Source: Pleurotus djamor (lineage: Eukaryota; Basidiomycota; Agaricomycetes; Agaricales; Pleurotaceae). Taken from it: DNA of 64,000 nucleotides. The stretch is from the NCBI GenBank assembly GCA_029747585.1, contig JAPEVF010000053.1, positions 81,547-145,546 of the forward strand, in the 5' to 3' direction. Made by a program: the position numbers and the translations under genes. The notes under the pieces were generated by a model. It was not told where the DNA came from. It worked only from the letters and a program-made list of their open reading frames with translations, and ran no database searches. Positions 1 through 11,557 of the stretch are shown piece by piece (position 1 is the stretch's first letter; every line of letters begins with the position of its first letter).

Positions 1-813
1 CCTCATCGAAAAGACAAAGTATTTATACCCTAGAGGCTTCGACTCCTATACCAATCCATTGCTGTTAGACATGTCAACTTGTCTAGCGGTCGGCTTGTCA
101 ACATACCTCCCGCCTCCCATGTCGTCATAGATAGACTATAGGAGGTGTTTCTTCCGCACTTTGGGGCGTCGCTTGTCTTCTTTCGGCAGTGCAGTCGGTA
201 GTTGGTAGACGGGTCAGGTTTCCGCTTTACGGGTCGGGTGGGTATGTCAGAGTCACAGCCTTGGATGGCGGACTCAGCGGAAAGAAAAATTGGGTCGCAG
301 CAGGCGGGCATTGGTGCACAAGCTGCCTTCTGTATAGATGCTGCGTCAGTGAATAAGTAGTACGACCGGTATGAGGATGTCACTCACGCTGTGAGAACGG
401 GTCTAGCATCTGTGTTACTCCACGCAAGCCTTTTGTCGGTTGCAGGCAAGTTCAGACATCGTCGTCGTAGGACAGCCTTGAACCTTCTAAGGGTCGCCGT
501 CTGGCCCAAACAATGACGTCACGCGTCATAACGCGTCCCACTCCGAATAATATGGTGTAAATAAAAAGAGTAGTTCGTGGATTCAGACACAGCTTGACGG
601 GGAGGTTGCCCTTGGAACAGCTTATGGTTATCCTCTGCCTCAACAAACATGTAGGTGATCAAACAGCTCCTAACAAAACATGCAAGATATCGCGACGCGT
701 ACATGTCACCTGATATTCAAATGACCTGTTTTAGCCCTATGAGCTTGCTTTGAGCAGCGTCGATTATGTACAGCATGTCATGTAAAGTGTGTACTCTAGT
801 CAAGCGCCCTTGT
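1..813. other. Intergenic, no supported gene
   Basis: This is the region downstream of the NF-X1-type gene. Short open frames exist on both strands, but none shows a domain, a signal peptide or a convincing splice structure. A CGCGACGCG-type motif lies near 690. I see no RNA gene or repeat. Confidence 0.6.
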
Positions 814-3800
814 CTATACGTCCGCATCGTCCTCCCAGTCATCAGGAACGGGGGTACCAGGCTCGGCTGCTGCATCACCAGTCGCAATGGTGTTAGGCTG
901 AGTCGATAGAGCAGGGGTAGCCGACCGCGATTGGTGGGCTGAGTGTGGAAGGGTCAAAGGGCTGGCTCCTCGGGGAGTTGAAGCTGATGCCGCCGGTATC
1001 AAGTTCGATGTCGTTGTAACAACTGTGGGAGTAGGTGTTGTCGAGGCGTTCGCTCGAGGGGGTGCAGCACCCCAAGCTCTTGGAGGAGCTGACGCGACCG
1101 GTTTGTGTCCGGTTGTCGGAATAGCGGCAGAGGATGGCGCGGTGGTGACAGTACGCCAAGAGGGGGAGGAAGACCTTAAGTTGACGTCCGCCAATTTCCC
1201 CGATGACCCATAAGGAGAGTGAGTAAGCCTTAGAGATGCCATATGAGAAGAGAGGGTGGGTGTAGGTAGGCGGGTATCAAGTCTACGCAGAAGTTGCACG
1301 CTATGAACGAAGAAAAGGGAGGGAAAGATTGAGTCACTGAGGTGTTTGGGGGAGGGGAACGAATAATTTACCTTCTGTGCGGCTCTTGGTCGACCATCTG
1401 GGTATCTAACCGATAAACCGTAGCAAGCTGTTATAACCATTGTAAGTAAGCGCCAGGGGACGACAGGTGCAACGCTTCAACTCACATCGTGAACGAACTT
1501 CCGCCTTTCCATGGGCATATGCGGTAAAACCTGAGTCCTCTTTTCTCCATTGACGAAGCTTAAAAGACGACCAACACCACGATCAGAACCATTTCAGATT
1601 TATGAGCGTTCAAATGCTACTCACTCAGAGAACGCTTTCTCCACCAACGCCAGAAATTTGGGATCAGACCTCGCGAACGAAACAAGTTCATCCGAATAGG
1701 TGGCCGTCGCAGCTTTGGCGTGGGGGTTAATCCCCAATGCATCGGCAAGTCGGGCGTTTCGCTTAGCAATAGCACAGTCGTTATTGCATTTGGGTGTGTT
1801 GTGTCGTGGTTGATTAGTCGAATCGACACTCCGTCCACAATGAACAGCTTGCTTGATACGCCCACACGGGCACGTGACCGTGATCAGCGCGTCGCAAGGC
1901 TCGGTTTCGGGGCATGCAGAGGGTGCGTGGCATGGAAGAGTGCAAGGGTGGCTATCGGGTAGGCTGTTGTCGTCGACACGAGTGAGTATATGGGTGGAGG
2001 GCAAGGGACAGGAGGGGACCTTACCATGACTTTCTGGCCTTCCCGCAGCGAGCTGTACAATCACCACACGTCCCAGGATGACATTGACGGTCGCAGTGAT
2101 GGAAACCGCAATTCATCAATCTATGATTTGCAGTCATGATCAGAAAAGATATGTCTCAGCAAACAACTTACTTTCCACAGACACCGCCACAACGAACCTT
2201 GTCCGTTGCAGTCGAGCATCGAACATTCGGAACGAGTTTCTTCCCGCAGGCACACATCTTACTAACCAGATGAGGGCACGGTGGACATCCGGCCGCTTCT
2301 CCTCCTTCCTCTCCATCGACACCCTCGCTCCGATCTTCCACCCGACCATGACACGAATGCGCAACCTTGGGATGTCCACACGGAGGCGGTGGTCTTGAAC
2401 AAGGGAATGGGCATCTCAACACTGTCCCGCATTGGATGGGTGGATCCAATACCGTCCTCCCACAATAACATATCATCTCCTCAAACGTGCTCCTCAAACA
2501 AGGTGGGCAGGCTCCTCGATGATCGCGGGCTTCGCAGGTATGATTACCGCACGAAAGCATCTTGCCACAAACAAGATCACATTCGTGCAATCCACCAATG
2601 GATGAAAGGTCCAGTTCCACGTCGCCTTGTTGTTTTCGACGGTTCTTGCCTTTACCAGCTCCGCTCGTAGCAAATCCAGCGAGGGGACAGCAAGTGCGAC
2701 GACACTGGTGGCGACCACAAGCGCGTAGGGCACCACAGGGTTTCTCGCAGAGCACTTCGAGTTCGGTGTGCGTGAGGGGATCGTAGAGCTTAGAACATTG
2801 AATTTCTTTGCGTGTCGAACCGCACCGGCAAGATCGTTGGATGAGGACTTCGCAGGGGGGACAATCGCCGAGATGGCAGGATGCTTGACAGGGATGAGAA
2901 CAGGATGGGTTGGGTTTGAGGCAAGGGGAGGTACAAGTGGGGATGGGTTGAGTGCAGGCGGTACGAGGTAATGTTAGAGTTCGGAAACGAGAAGAGAGGA
3001 GAGTGTTTGCTGACGCGCTTGTCAGCTCAATCTTCCCGCATGGACAATACGTGAAGACACTGGGGTCGAAAGGGCATACTTCGGGGGCAGAAGAATCTAG
3101 ATGTTCGGCGTGACATTGTCGTTCGCAAGAATGTACCCCGCAAGCGTAAGCATGCTTGCAAATCGAACCACAGCTATACCGCTCCGCCTGATCTTCGCCA
3201 CAAGTTTCCTCCCGAGATTCCTGTCCGCACCAGCACTTCTTAGTGATACGGACTTCACAAGGAGGACATGGTCCTGCATGACAGCCCCGATCACATGCAT
3301 GCTTGCCGCATTTCAACTTCCTGCCACAAGTTTGTCCACAAGAGCGAATATCCGAAGTGTTGGGCGCTGAGAGTAGTTGTCTGCATTTGAAGACCATTTC
3401 GTCTTTACCACAATGGCAACGCATGCGTAATGTGACTTGACATGGAGGGCAAGGACCTGGATGACACGCCAGAGGGCACGGATGGTCGCAGGCTGGTTGA
3501 TCGCCATCTAAGGTGGGGATGTTTGACGTGCTTCGAGGTCGTGAACATGGATTTCCGCACGAATGTGGGGTCGCGAGTCTGGTCAGTGGCGGAGAAGCCA
3601 TTGTACCACAGAAACACCTATGGTTTTGGCAACCATTGTCAGTAATCTGCGCATAAAAACTGAGCATGTGGAGATGCGCACCAATAACTCGTCGGCACCA
3701 CCTCCCTCCGCTTCTGACATCCTGGACACCGCCATTCTCCCAGCTTGTCCGTCTCCCCTCTTGCAACGTACGCAGCTTCCACCTCCTTGACTGATTTGCT

Positions 3801-4448
3801 AGCCCATGATCGTATACACTTGAGGTGAAATGGAGTCCAACAACAGGATGCTGAACTCTCTCCAGGCGAAGGTGAACCTGACCAAGTCGGTTGAGCAGGA
3901 TGGATGGATGCAAAGCATATGGGACAATCCGGATAAGGCGGCGTGCTCAAAGTGTAGGTGAGATTTGAAGTCAAATCGTCGGCGACAGGTTCCTTCAGGT
4001 TTGGGCGTCGTCGAGTATGAGGTTTCTGGCCTCTGTGTGCATTGGATGTCGACGGCGATGAGGGATCCGATGTCGTCAGCGATGGATTGAACTGCGCTCG
4101 TCGTTTCGAAGATGGGGCCTGAGAAGGTCCGCTCTCCGTCTTCTCATCGCCCTCCTTTTTCCCTGCATTGTTCGCATTCGGCCTCCGTCTACTACGTTGA
4201 TGTTTGGGGGCTGATGCGCTTGAACTTTCACCTTCATTGGCTGAGCTCGAGGGGGCATTATTATCCTGCTGTATCGGTCGTCGATTTCTCGGTGGATGTG
4301 GTCGATTTCTCTTTTCCTCTTCTGCATCACCCTTCGCTGCTCCAACTTGGCGATCGCCTCTTGGTCGCCGATTATTGGGAGGGCCTCTTGGAGGTCGTGG
4401 TTTAGTTGAAGATTCTGGTATCGCACCGGATGAATTCGGGGCGTCCAT
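814..4448 (-). CDS. NF-X1-type zinc-finger regulator with RING and R3H domains (FAP1-like)
   Basis: Predicted nuclear nucleic-acid-binding protein of the NF-X1/FAP1/shuttle craft family. These proteins combine a RING-type finger, cysteine-rich NF-X1 repeats and an R3H domain. Exon 1 (from ATG at 4448) encodes a basic, disordered N-terminus, then a RING-like finger (CPICF, HLKCI, WRCPGC). After an intron ending near 3640, the large exons carry repeated NF-X1 fingers, for example CGKHACDRGCHAGPCPPC. The R3H core LPHMPMERRK lies around 1500-1530 (read on the minus strand). It continues across an intron into the exon at about 1425-1380 (LATVYRLDTQMVDQ) and then QLLRRLDTRLP around 1285. The C-terminus ends in acidic DDWEDDADV with TAG at 814-816. 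Family assignment is secure; exact splice sites are approximate. The specific target is unknown. Confidence 0.9.
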
Positions 4449-5534
4449 GATGGTGGTGGTTATGAGCGTGGTTGTTTGAGATTTTCGAGGTCGTCGTAGT
4501 CGTTGGTCAGCCTTTTCAACGACCGAGGAGGCGAGTCCATCTGACTCAAGCTGGTTCCGGTTCCGATTTCAAATCATCGTGCATCTTCAGGGGCCGTGTC
4601 GGAGATTTCCTCGTGGTTTTCCAGATACTTCCATCTTCGCGCAGCAACAGCCTTCAACCAGCCTTCGACGCAAAGAGTCAAAGACTCACCTTCGTTCCCA
4701 TAGCTCCTTGACTCTGACTCCAATGATTGCGGAAATGCACAGGAAAATGAAGTTCATCCACAAAGATGGTATAACGTCCCCAGCGCTTCAGCACGAGTCC
4801 ACCGTTTCGGATTTCCATCACTGTCAGAAGGCACTGCTGTCGTGTTGGTCCCTTCGGTCTGTACCACATATGGCTTACCTTTGCATCGTAGCTCCGAGTC
4901 CATCACCAAGTCTCTGATGGGTCAACACACATGAAGCAAATGCTACGTTGGTGTCTCGATTGCTGTCGCATTCGTTCTCATACTCAACCTATACCAATGC
5001 CCACTCAACTTCGTTATGATAGATATATCAATCGACTTGCTATCAGAAATCAAAAGCTAGCATCACGCAAGCATCGTGATGACTCTAGCCGGCTATTATC
5101 CTGAACCGCCAATTGTGTCATCCGTATCCTTTGCTTCCCATATGGGGGACGAATCACCTACTGTTCTACGACATCTGATCGTTGTGCTCCCTCGACATCC
5201 AACTCCGTATAAATCCAAGTTTTGGGCTAAGCCCCTTCGACTCCTTCCTTATCCCTACCACCGGGTGCCATCGCACCCACTACGCCACCAAGTGTCCGTA
5301 TGCCACGCACTAGCTTCGCACAAGGTTGAATCCTCCTCCCAAGTCGACCCTTGCCAATCCTTCATATACCGCATTACCTCGCAATCACTCTCTTTTACGT
5401 ACTTTAACATCCCGTTCGCCAACCGTAGATCCGCTCAACCAGATCAACTTCCCGTTGTACAGCGCTTACAAAGATGCCGAGTGGTGGGTCTCACTCTTTG
5501 CTGTCACTTAGCGATCCACTCACCAGTGCATCCT
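4449..5534. other. Intergenic between divergent NF-X1 and 7TM gene A
   Basis: About 1.1 kb separates the NF-X1 start (minus) from the 7TM start (plus). It should hold both promoters. A TATAAA-like string occurs near 5210. The open frames here are low-complexity or lack any recognisable motif, so none is called. Confidence 0.5.
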
Positions 5535-7057
5535 ATGCTCAACGTAGACACTGCCGCACTCATAACATCCTTCTGCATCCTCCAACTCCTCAGTGCAACA
5601 GGCTTTCTCGTCATCCTTCTCACCGTCGGCTTGTCTCCTCGCGTCAAGAGGAGCTTCACGTGGATTAGTTTTTGCGTCGGATGGACAATTGGAAGTCTTG
5701 CCTATAACCTACTATTTTTCGCTGGTCAGCAGAATAAGGACAGTCCTCCGAATCAAACTCTTTGTCTGGTGCAAGGCGCGTTGGTATTGAGCGTTCCCGT
5801 CCTGTGAGTCATCCCCGCTCGAATGTTTGTGTAGTCTCATATGTGTAATCCAGTCAAGCTACGACGAATCTGTGTCTCATCATCGACGTATGTCTTTCGC
5901 TGTCCTCGGTCACCCACTTCTTAACCATTCATACGATGCTCGCAGATCTGGGTCCTAGTCAGTCGAGCACTCCATTCACCAAACGACAGAACCAAAGTTA
6001 CATTGCTCAGCAGCGTCGGTGTGAGTCCATGGGCTGCGTTCTAATTGATAGCCCTCATTGATTTGCTTCTTGCTGCAGCTCGTCATATTTCCGTACATCT
6101 TCTCCGTTTCGGTTTTCATTGGATTCCTGTTGGTGAGTTCCCTTGATTCATCTTGTAATATTCATACCCAAATTAATATGATCCTGCGCCGCAGTTTGGA
6201 TCTTTGAATCCATCTACAATTAAGAAACTACCTGGTAGTGCCTATTGCACCATCCAGTTCCATCGAATTCCGTGCGTGCTTCCCTCTTCCAGTCCCTGGC
6301 TGACGCGTCTCATCTCATCGACCAAAAATTTCCCAGCGCGGGCCTATCGACCGGTCTCTTCGGTTTCTTCATGCTTTTCGCAATAATATTCAAGCGTACG
6401 TATCCTCACCCGCCCACCACCCATCCGAGTACCTCCACCCATCAAACCTATCAAACCAAATCCACCCACTAATCATCACCCCCCAAACAGTCCTATTCGG
6501 TCGTCTTCTCTTCAAACACTGGGTTTCCATATCAAACCTTCGGAAGTACGTCGAGATGATCATCAGAATCATGCTCTTCACGACGATCAATGGGATAATG
6601 GTACTGTGAGTGATCCCACCTCCCTGGGACAGATAGCGATATGTTTACCCGAATCTGATACGTGGTTTGTAGGCTTACTATCTTTCATATGGTTTCGGTG
6701 ATCAAACGAACAGCTGTGGACGTCGCATTGGCTATATGTAAGTACTGCTTCGTCTCTGCGTGTTAGGAATCTAAGAATAACACGCCTTCGATTAGTTCCC
6801 ATGCTCATTCTTTCCATGATGATAACCGAGAAGGTAAGCGCTCACCGGTACCGTTTTACTTCGTCGTTCAAACCCCTCCTGACCCCTCTCCTCCGTTCCC
6901 CGTTCCCCTTCCCATCGTTCAGGATTTATGGCAAACTTGGCTCTTCTGGCGCTCCAAGCCCCCGTCTACATTGGCGACCAATGTAACTGCGACTGAGATT
7001 GATGACGACCGAGAGGACCGGGTTGTCAAGAGGGTGGAAACTACCATTTCTGTTTGA
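5535..7057 (+). CDS. Seven-transmembrane receptor-like protein A
   Basis: A predicted integral membrane protein of an agaricomycete family resembling GPCRs; ligand and signalling partner are unknown. It has about ten short exons. The first (5535-5803) has helix 1 (LLSATGFLVILL) and helix 2 with the TWISFCVGW motif, then a loop ending LCLVQGAL. Exon 2 is only 34 nt (5854-5887; ATTNLCLIID). Later exons give IWVLVSRAL, VIFPYIFSVSVF, GLFGFFMLFAIIF, IRIMLFTTING and FPMLILSMM, then a hydrophilic tail ending in TTISV with TGA at 7055-7057. Exon order and motif spacing match the minus-strand gene at 18966-20759, which shows the same WINFC, LCLVQA and P-Y-x-F motifs. The ATG at 5535 is the first one in frame with helix 1. 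Splice sites were inferred by eye, and a few junctions could move. Confidence 0.8.
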
Positions 7058-8344
7058 GTTCAGAGTTTTGTAAATTGTAGTGATACGGGCTGTTGTCGCC
7101 TATGATGGTCCCTCTGGTAGGGCCATACTGAATGATGGTATCGGAGGGAGTTTGAGTCAACAGCATCCATGTGGATTGAGAGTTCCTGGCGGTCCTCATG
7201 TACTTGGTGGCTTTCGTGGGGAGGGTTGACACGTTTGTGGGGATAATGTGAGGCAAAACCTGCTTTCTGGAAGCTTGGAGTCATCGACACGACAGGACGC
7301 GGTGAGGATCGATTAGCGATATCGGGAGCATTTTTACCGCAGACAATGTTCCAGTGCGGAATATGACAATGGGCGTGTTACGGACGCGTCTTAGCCGTTA
7401 GAATGACTGGGCTGAACCGGATATTTCCACAGCGTACGAGTGTATGCCTGGGAGAGCGTGTCGCGGCCAAGCCTGTCGTCAACTTAGCACTCGTGATGTC
7501 CCTCTGAAAGCAAGGTGACTCACCACACTAAATTGTGGCGAAAATGAGGGTTGTGTCAATAATTGGAACACTTCCAAGTGCTGAAGAGGTTAGCCACCCT
7601 TGATTTGGGGTCCTGTAGACAATCGGCGGAGGTAAATTTGTGTGTTTGTTCTTCTTCGAGGGGTACGTCCAGGAGGTCATCGGCCATTGTGGCTTCATGT
7701 ATCCAGGGACGCAAGGCGACTCACCTCGGAAACCCTGAGGTGAATCACCAACATCTATTAATCACGCAAAGTCCGCTACCATCGATGCGCTCGATAGCGA
7801 GTCAGAGTTGGACGCCCGGGAGCCCGGGACTCGCCCTGATGGGTGCGAGGTTCCTTTAATGTCTAGAAGAATGATAAGACTCCTTGTCATAGAGAGGCAA
7901 GAATTTGCTGCCAATTGTTGCAGCGATCTCAGGTTCTTTCCGATGCCTCCCATTCAACTCGAGGCGTTGTCCATGATCGACATCTTTCGGGATCAGATGC
8001 CAAAAATTTGAGTCATTGTCGAATCACTTCTGAAGGGTGTTTTCCCGGGGAGAGAAGAATGCATATGACCTGGTTGGGCAACTTCCCTGCAAAGCTGTAT
8101 CCCAAACCCAAGATCAATCTCGATTGAACTGACTAGGGATCAACGACAAATCTTGCGTCCATTGTACTCAGCTTATCTGAATATGCGAGGCCAGCATGCG
8201 TAAGTGACACGAGGCCTGTAGTTTTGAACGACTTAAAAAGCGATTGAATGTCGGCGAACTTCAACCAGCCCGCCCAAAACCCGCCACTTGCAACATATTG
8301 TCCCCTCGACGCATTACTTACGTAACCCGCTCGCCCCTGTCACC
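7058..8344. other. Intergenic before the FunK1 array, no gene seen
   Basis: About 1.3 kb without a supported gene. Short open frames on both strands lack motifs and the long-range codon pattern of the neighbouring genes. The last 100 bases should contain the promoter and leader of FunK1 copy 1. Confidence 0.5.
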
Positions 8345-11020
8345 ATGTCTGCCTCCGAGGACCGCGTTCACGTTCCTGACCCAACGGTCGAAACCCACCA
8401 TCGTCACTACCCTTCGACTCCTACCGAAACTGGACCCGTCTTTGCAGAACAGAAGCGCGACGAGGTTGCCAAATTCGACATGTATAAGCATACTTTCGCC
8501 CCAGTGGCTGACTCTGATGCGCTGCTCACCTTATTGAATGAGGCTGGAGCCATTCCTCCCAAACCTGCTCACATGAACGTCCGCTTCACCTCCTGGGACA
8601 AATTCATCGTCCGGTTGAACAGGGCTTCTCTGTTTGTTCAAGAAAGCTGTAAGTGTTGCTGAAGATTCAAGCTCTTTACGTTCATGCAGACTCATGCGCA
8701 ACGACAGGCTTCATAGACATGGACGTGATAGTCGCCAAAGATACTGAATGCAAGAAATTGAAAAATCACCCCACCAGCACCGATTGCCGTCCTGATATCA
8801 CCCTTGCCTTTAAGGGTCGCTGGAAGAATCACCTTGGAAAGCCGAATAGGTCGATTTCTTGGCCATGGGCTGAACTGGTTGGCGAGAAGGCTTCGGCTGG
8901 TTGTGTTGACCCTCTCCTTAAAGCAACCTCCTACGCTCACTATTGGCTTCTGGGCCGACCCGACCGCGTGGCGGCTCTCTCGTTCCTCACCGCCGAACAT
9001 GGTATCACGTTTCTCGTCGCATTCCAAGGTTCCACCACTACCCACACACTCTCTCTTCCTTGGCGTTCCGACTTGATCACGGAGATGGTCTTCGCTTTCC
9101 TTTATCGTCTTTACTGCCCCGGGAAATGGGCTATTCCGTTCTTTATTCGAAAACCTGATGATCCTGACACCGTCTTCGACATCGATGTTGAAAAAAAGAT
9201 TTATGAGAACTTCAAGCCCATCTTCGCTAGCAACCCCTTCAGAACCCGTACACATGTCCTCTTTAATCCCAATCCCAACAACCATTCAGTCCGAGTGATC
9301 AAATCCCAACTCTCCCGGAAGTCGCGACGTTTCGTCGAAAAAGACATCTACAACCACATCCGTCGGCACAACACAGAGGTTCCTGGCATCCCTCACGTAC
9401 TCTTCTTCCACGATCCACTTGACCTTTCCACCACAACCCGGACGTATCACATCATTGGGTTGCAGGAGTATGGCTACCCCATTATGATGGCGGCTACCCT
9501 GCAGGATGCACTGGAGATACTGTTTGATATCCTCGAAAGTTCGTCAACTCATTTTTCTGCCGTCGCCGAATTGACGTACATTTTTGCAGTCATGAGATAT
9601 TTATACGTCAAACGCGACGTTTTGCATCGAGATATCAGCAAAGGCAACATTTTATTCCTAGCGAAAAGTGTGGTCCCTCCAGGATCGACACCAGCAGATC
9701 AGGATGATCTATGCTTTATCCAACACCTACTGGATCCTGTGTATGTCCAATTTCACTCTCCTAGAACTCGACTACAATTGTTATTCTATCACAGGCAACA
9801 TCCGCATCCTCGTGAAACCCGAGCCATGTTGATCGACTTCAACAATTCGGAAATTCTCGGGGAAAAGACAGCGGCGCAGGATGATGAAGAAAGGAAGCGA
9901 ACGGTCAGGCAGTTCATGACGTTGTACGAGCACCACTGATGTCTCCACATAACAGGGAACTCCAGGATTCGTCGCGCGTGCTGTTGACAAAAGCGGTGCC
10001 CTCCCTTTCGATGATGGGGTGGTTATACCCAGCATCCCCGCAGCCGCCGATGTCTACAAGGTCAAGCACAAGTCTCGAGTCTCAAGGTTTCCTCCGTCCT
10101 TTGCCGCTGCTCTGCCCCACGAACAAAACGATAGTCATTGGAGACATGATCTCGATCATGACGCAGAATCCGTTTTCTGGGTATTGCTTTACTGGTTGAT
10201 CGCTGCGCAACCTGTCGGTGCGACCGACCCCGAAACCATTNCCCCCCTTTGTCTGGAGTGGTTTTACTGGTAATTGGGAGTTCCGACATGGCTTTGTCAC
10301 AAGTAAAATTGGCAATTCTGCCTTCCACTCTGCTCTTTGCCCCGCCGTCGCACTCATGCAAAAAGTTGCGCGTGTATTTGCACCGGACCGATCGTGGTTG
10401 TCGGAGAAGGACCCGCGAAACTCTCCAGAATACGCCCTCGACGCATTTCAACGCCTCATCCTCGACTTCATCCTCGTGAACAAGGGCAACTCATTTATGC
10501 ACGAGCCGATCAATGTGAAGACTTCACGCAAGCCGGCTTCCACTTCTGAATTCCTAAGCCCCCGTTGCACGCCAGCTCTTATGAGTCACTCGCAAAGCGT
10601 CGATGAACCTGTCCTGAAGCGTAAGGGCGAGGCTACCGAAGACAATGTATGTTCTCACTTTTCATTTGTTCGGCTGCACAAATGTCTCATCGGCCTCATT
10701 TTAGACATCTGCAGCACCTAAGAAGGCTCGTTGTGAGACGGTGAGTTTTCACCCTATGTTGACAGACACTCTCCTTACGTGACAACCAGGACGATGCTAT
10801 GGTTGATGTCACCCTTGACCATGAGCATGATCCAGCAAACCTCCAAGCTGACAGGGATGAAGACGACGACGACGACGCTGAAGATGTCCTTAGCCAAGGT
10901 CAAGCTCCAGATGGCCCAATTGAACAATGGGAGGCTCTCTGCTTTGGCGAGAAACTTGTCCTGGAGGTGAACGCCGATATGCAATTTGTCCGAAGAGTTC
11001 TCTCTGGCGGGCAGAACTAA
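8345..11020 (+). CDS. FunK1-type fungal protein kinase, copy 1 (intact)
   Basis: A fungal-specific kinase-fold protein (FunK1, Pkinase_fungal family), a group greatly expanded in agaricomycetes. Its substrates are unknown. Seven exons can be placed: 8345-8648, 8708-9538, 9590-9740, 9795-9903, 9956-10646, 10706-10740 and 10790-11020. Exon 3 holds the catalytic loop VLHRDISKGNILF. Exon 4 holds LIDFNNSEIL, in the position of the DFG segment. Exon 5 holds the C-lobe, with HDLDHDAESVFWVL and DRSWLSEKDPRN. The last exons add a basic KKAR patch and an acidic tail (DEDDDDDAED), then a terminal domain ending SGGQN. The N at 10241 beside a C run shifts the frame; ignoring it restores the C-lobe, so it is probably a base-calling artefact. 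This is the only copy in the array with every kinase motif. ATG at 8345 is chosen for its CACC context; an in-frame one lies upstream at 8288. Confidence 0.88.
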
Positions 11021-11557
11021 TGTCGAGTCGTACCCTTCTTCCAACGCGACGCAGGGCTATATTTACTTCACCAATACTTATATTCATGACTCATCTTCGA
11101 TAATCTCTTACTGCTTTCCATGCTTGTCAGTGCTCTGCCGGCTTTCACTCTGCGTTCCTTCTCAGTCTAGACTCTATCATCCAACATGTACTCTAAGTAT
11201 TACTCTTTGTATCTATCCATTCCCATCTGTTCGTGGATCTTCAGTTTCATTCCCACCATATTCCACCATATTTAGACTGCCTTCCATCGAACCGTATGTG
11301 TCTTATCTCATGATTCGCATCCTTACACGACCAGAGTCCACAACGCCTTGCCCTGATGACGTACCATAACGACCAACCCTTACTTTTTGCACAAATTCGA
11401 CTTGTTCTCGTTCTTCTCTCCGCCACGTCTATCACGAACCGCGACATCGAATCCTAGCTCTCTTCGTCTAGCTGTGTACAGCGGTGAAAATGTTGGTACT
11501 TTTGTCAATTGGCATGGATATCGTCGAGACATTGTCGCTGCCATAGCTAACAACGTC
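11021..11557. repeat. Spacer between FunK1 copies 1 and 2 (duplicated 3' flank)
   Basis: The stretch at about 11200-11310 (ATCTATCCATTCCC, CATCTGTTCGTGGATCTTCAG, CACCATATT) recurs in the same order at about 14310-14400, behind copy 2. The stretch 11370-11440 (CTCCGCCACG, ATCACGAACCGCGACATC) recurs at about 14760-14810, before copy 3. The duplicated unit therefore spans a gene plus its flanks, roughly 3 kb. No separate gene is seen here. Confidence 0.7.

Noticed and set aside
814..1440. A single long minus-strand frame as one exon of the NF-X1 gene
   Set aside because: The stretch around 1310-1375 is an intron (pyrimidine-rich, GT-AG). Removing it joins the R3H segment to QLLRRLDTRLP as in the family, so the continuous frame is not the coding sequence.
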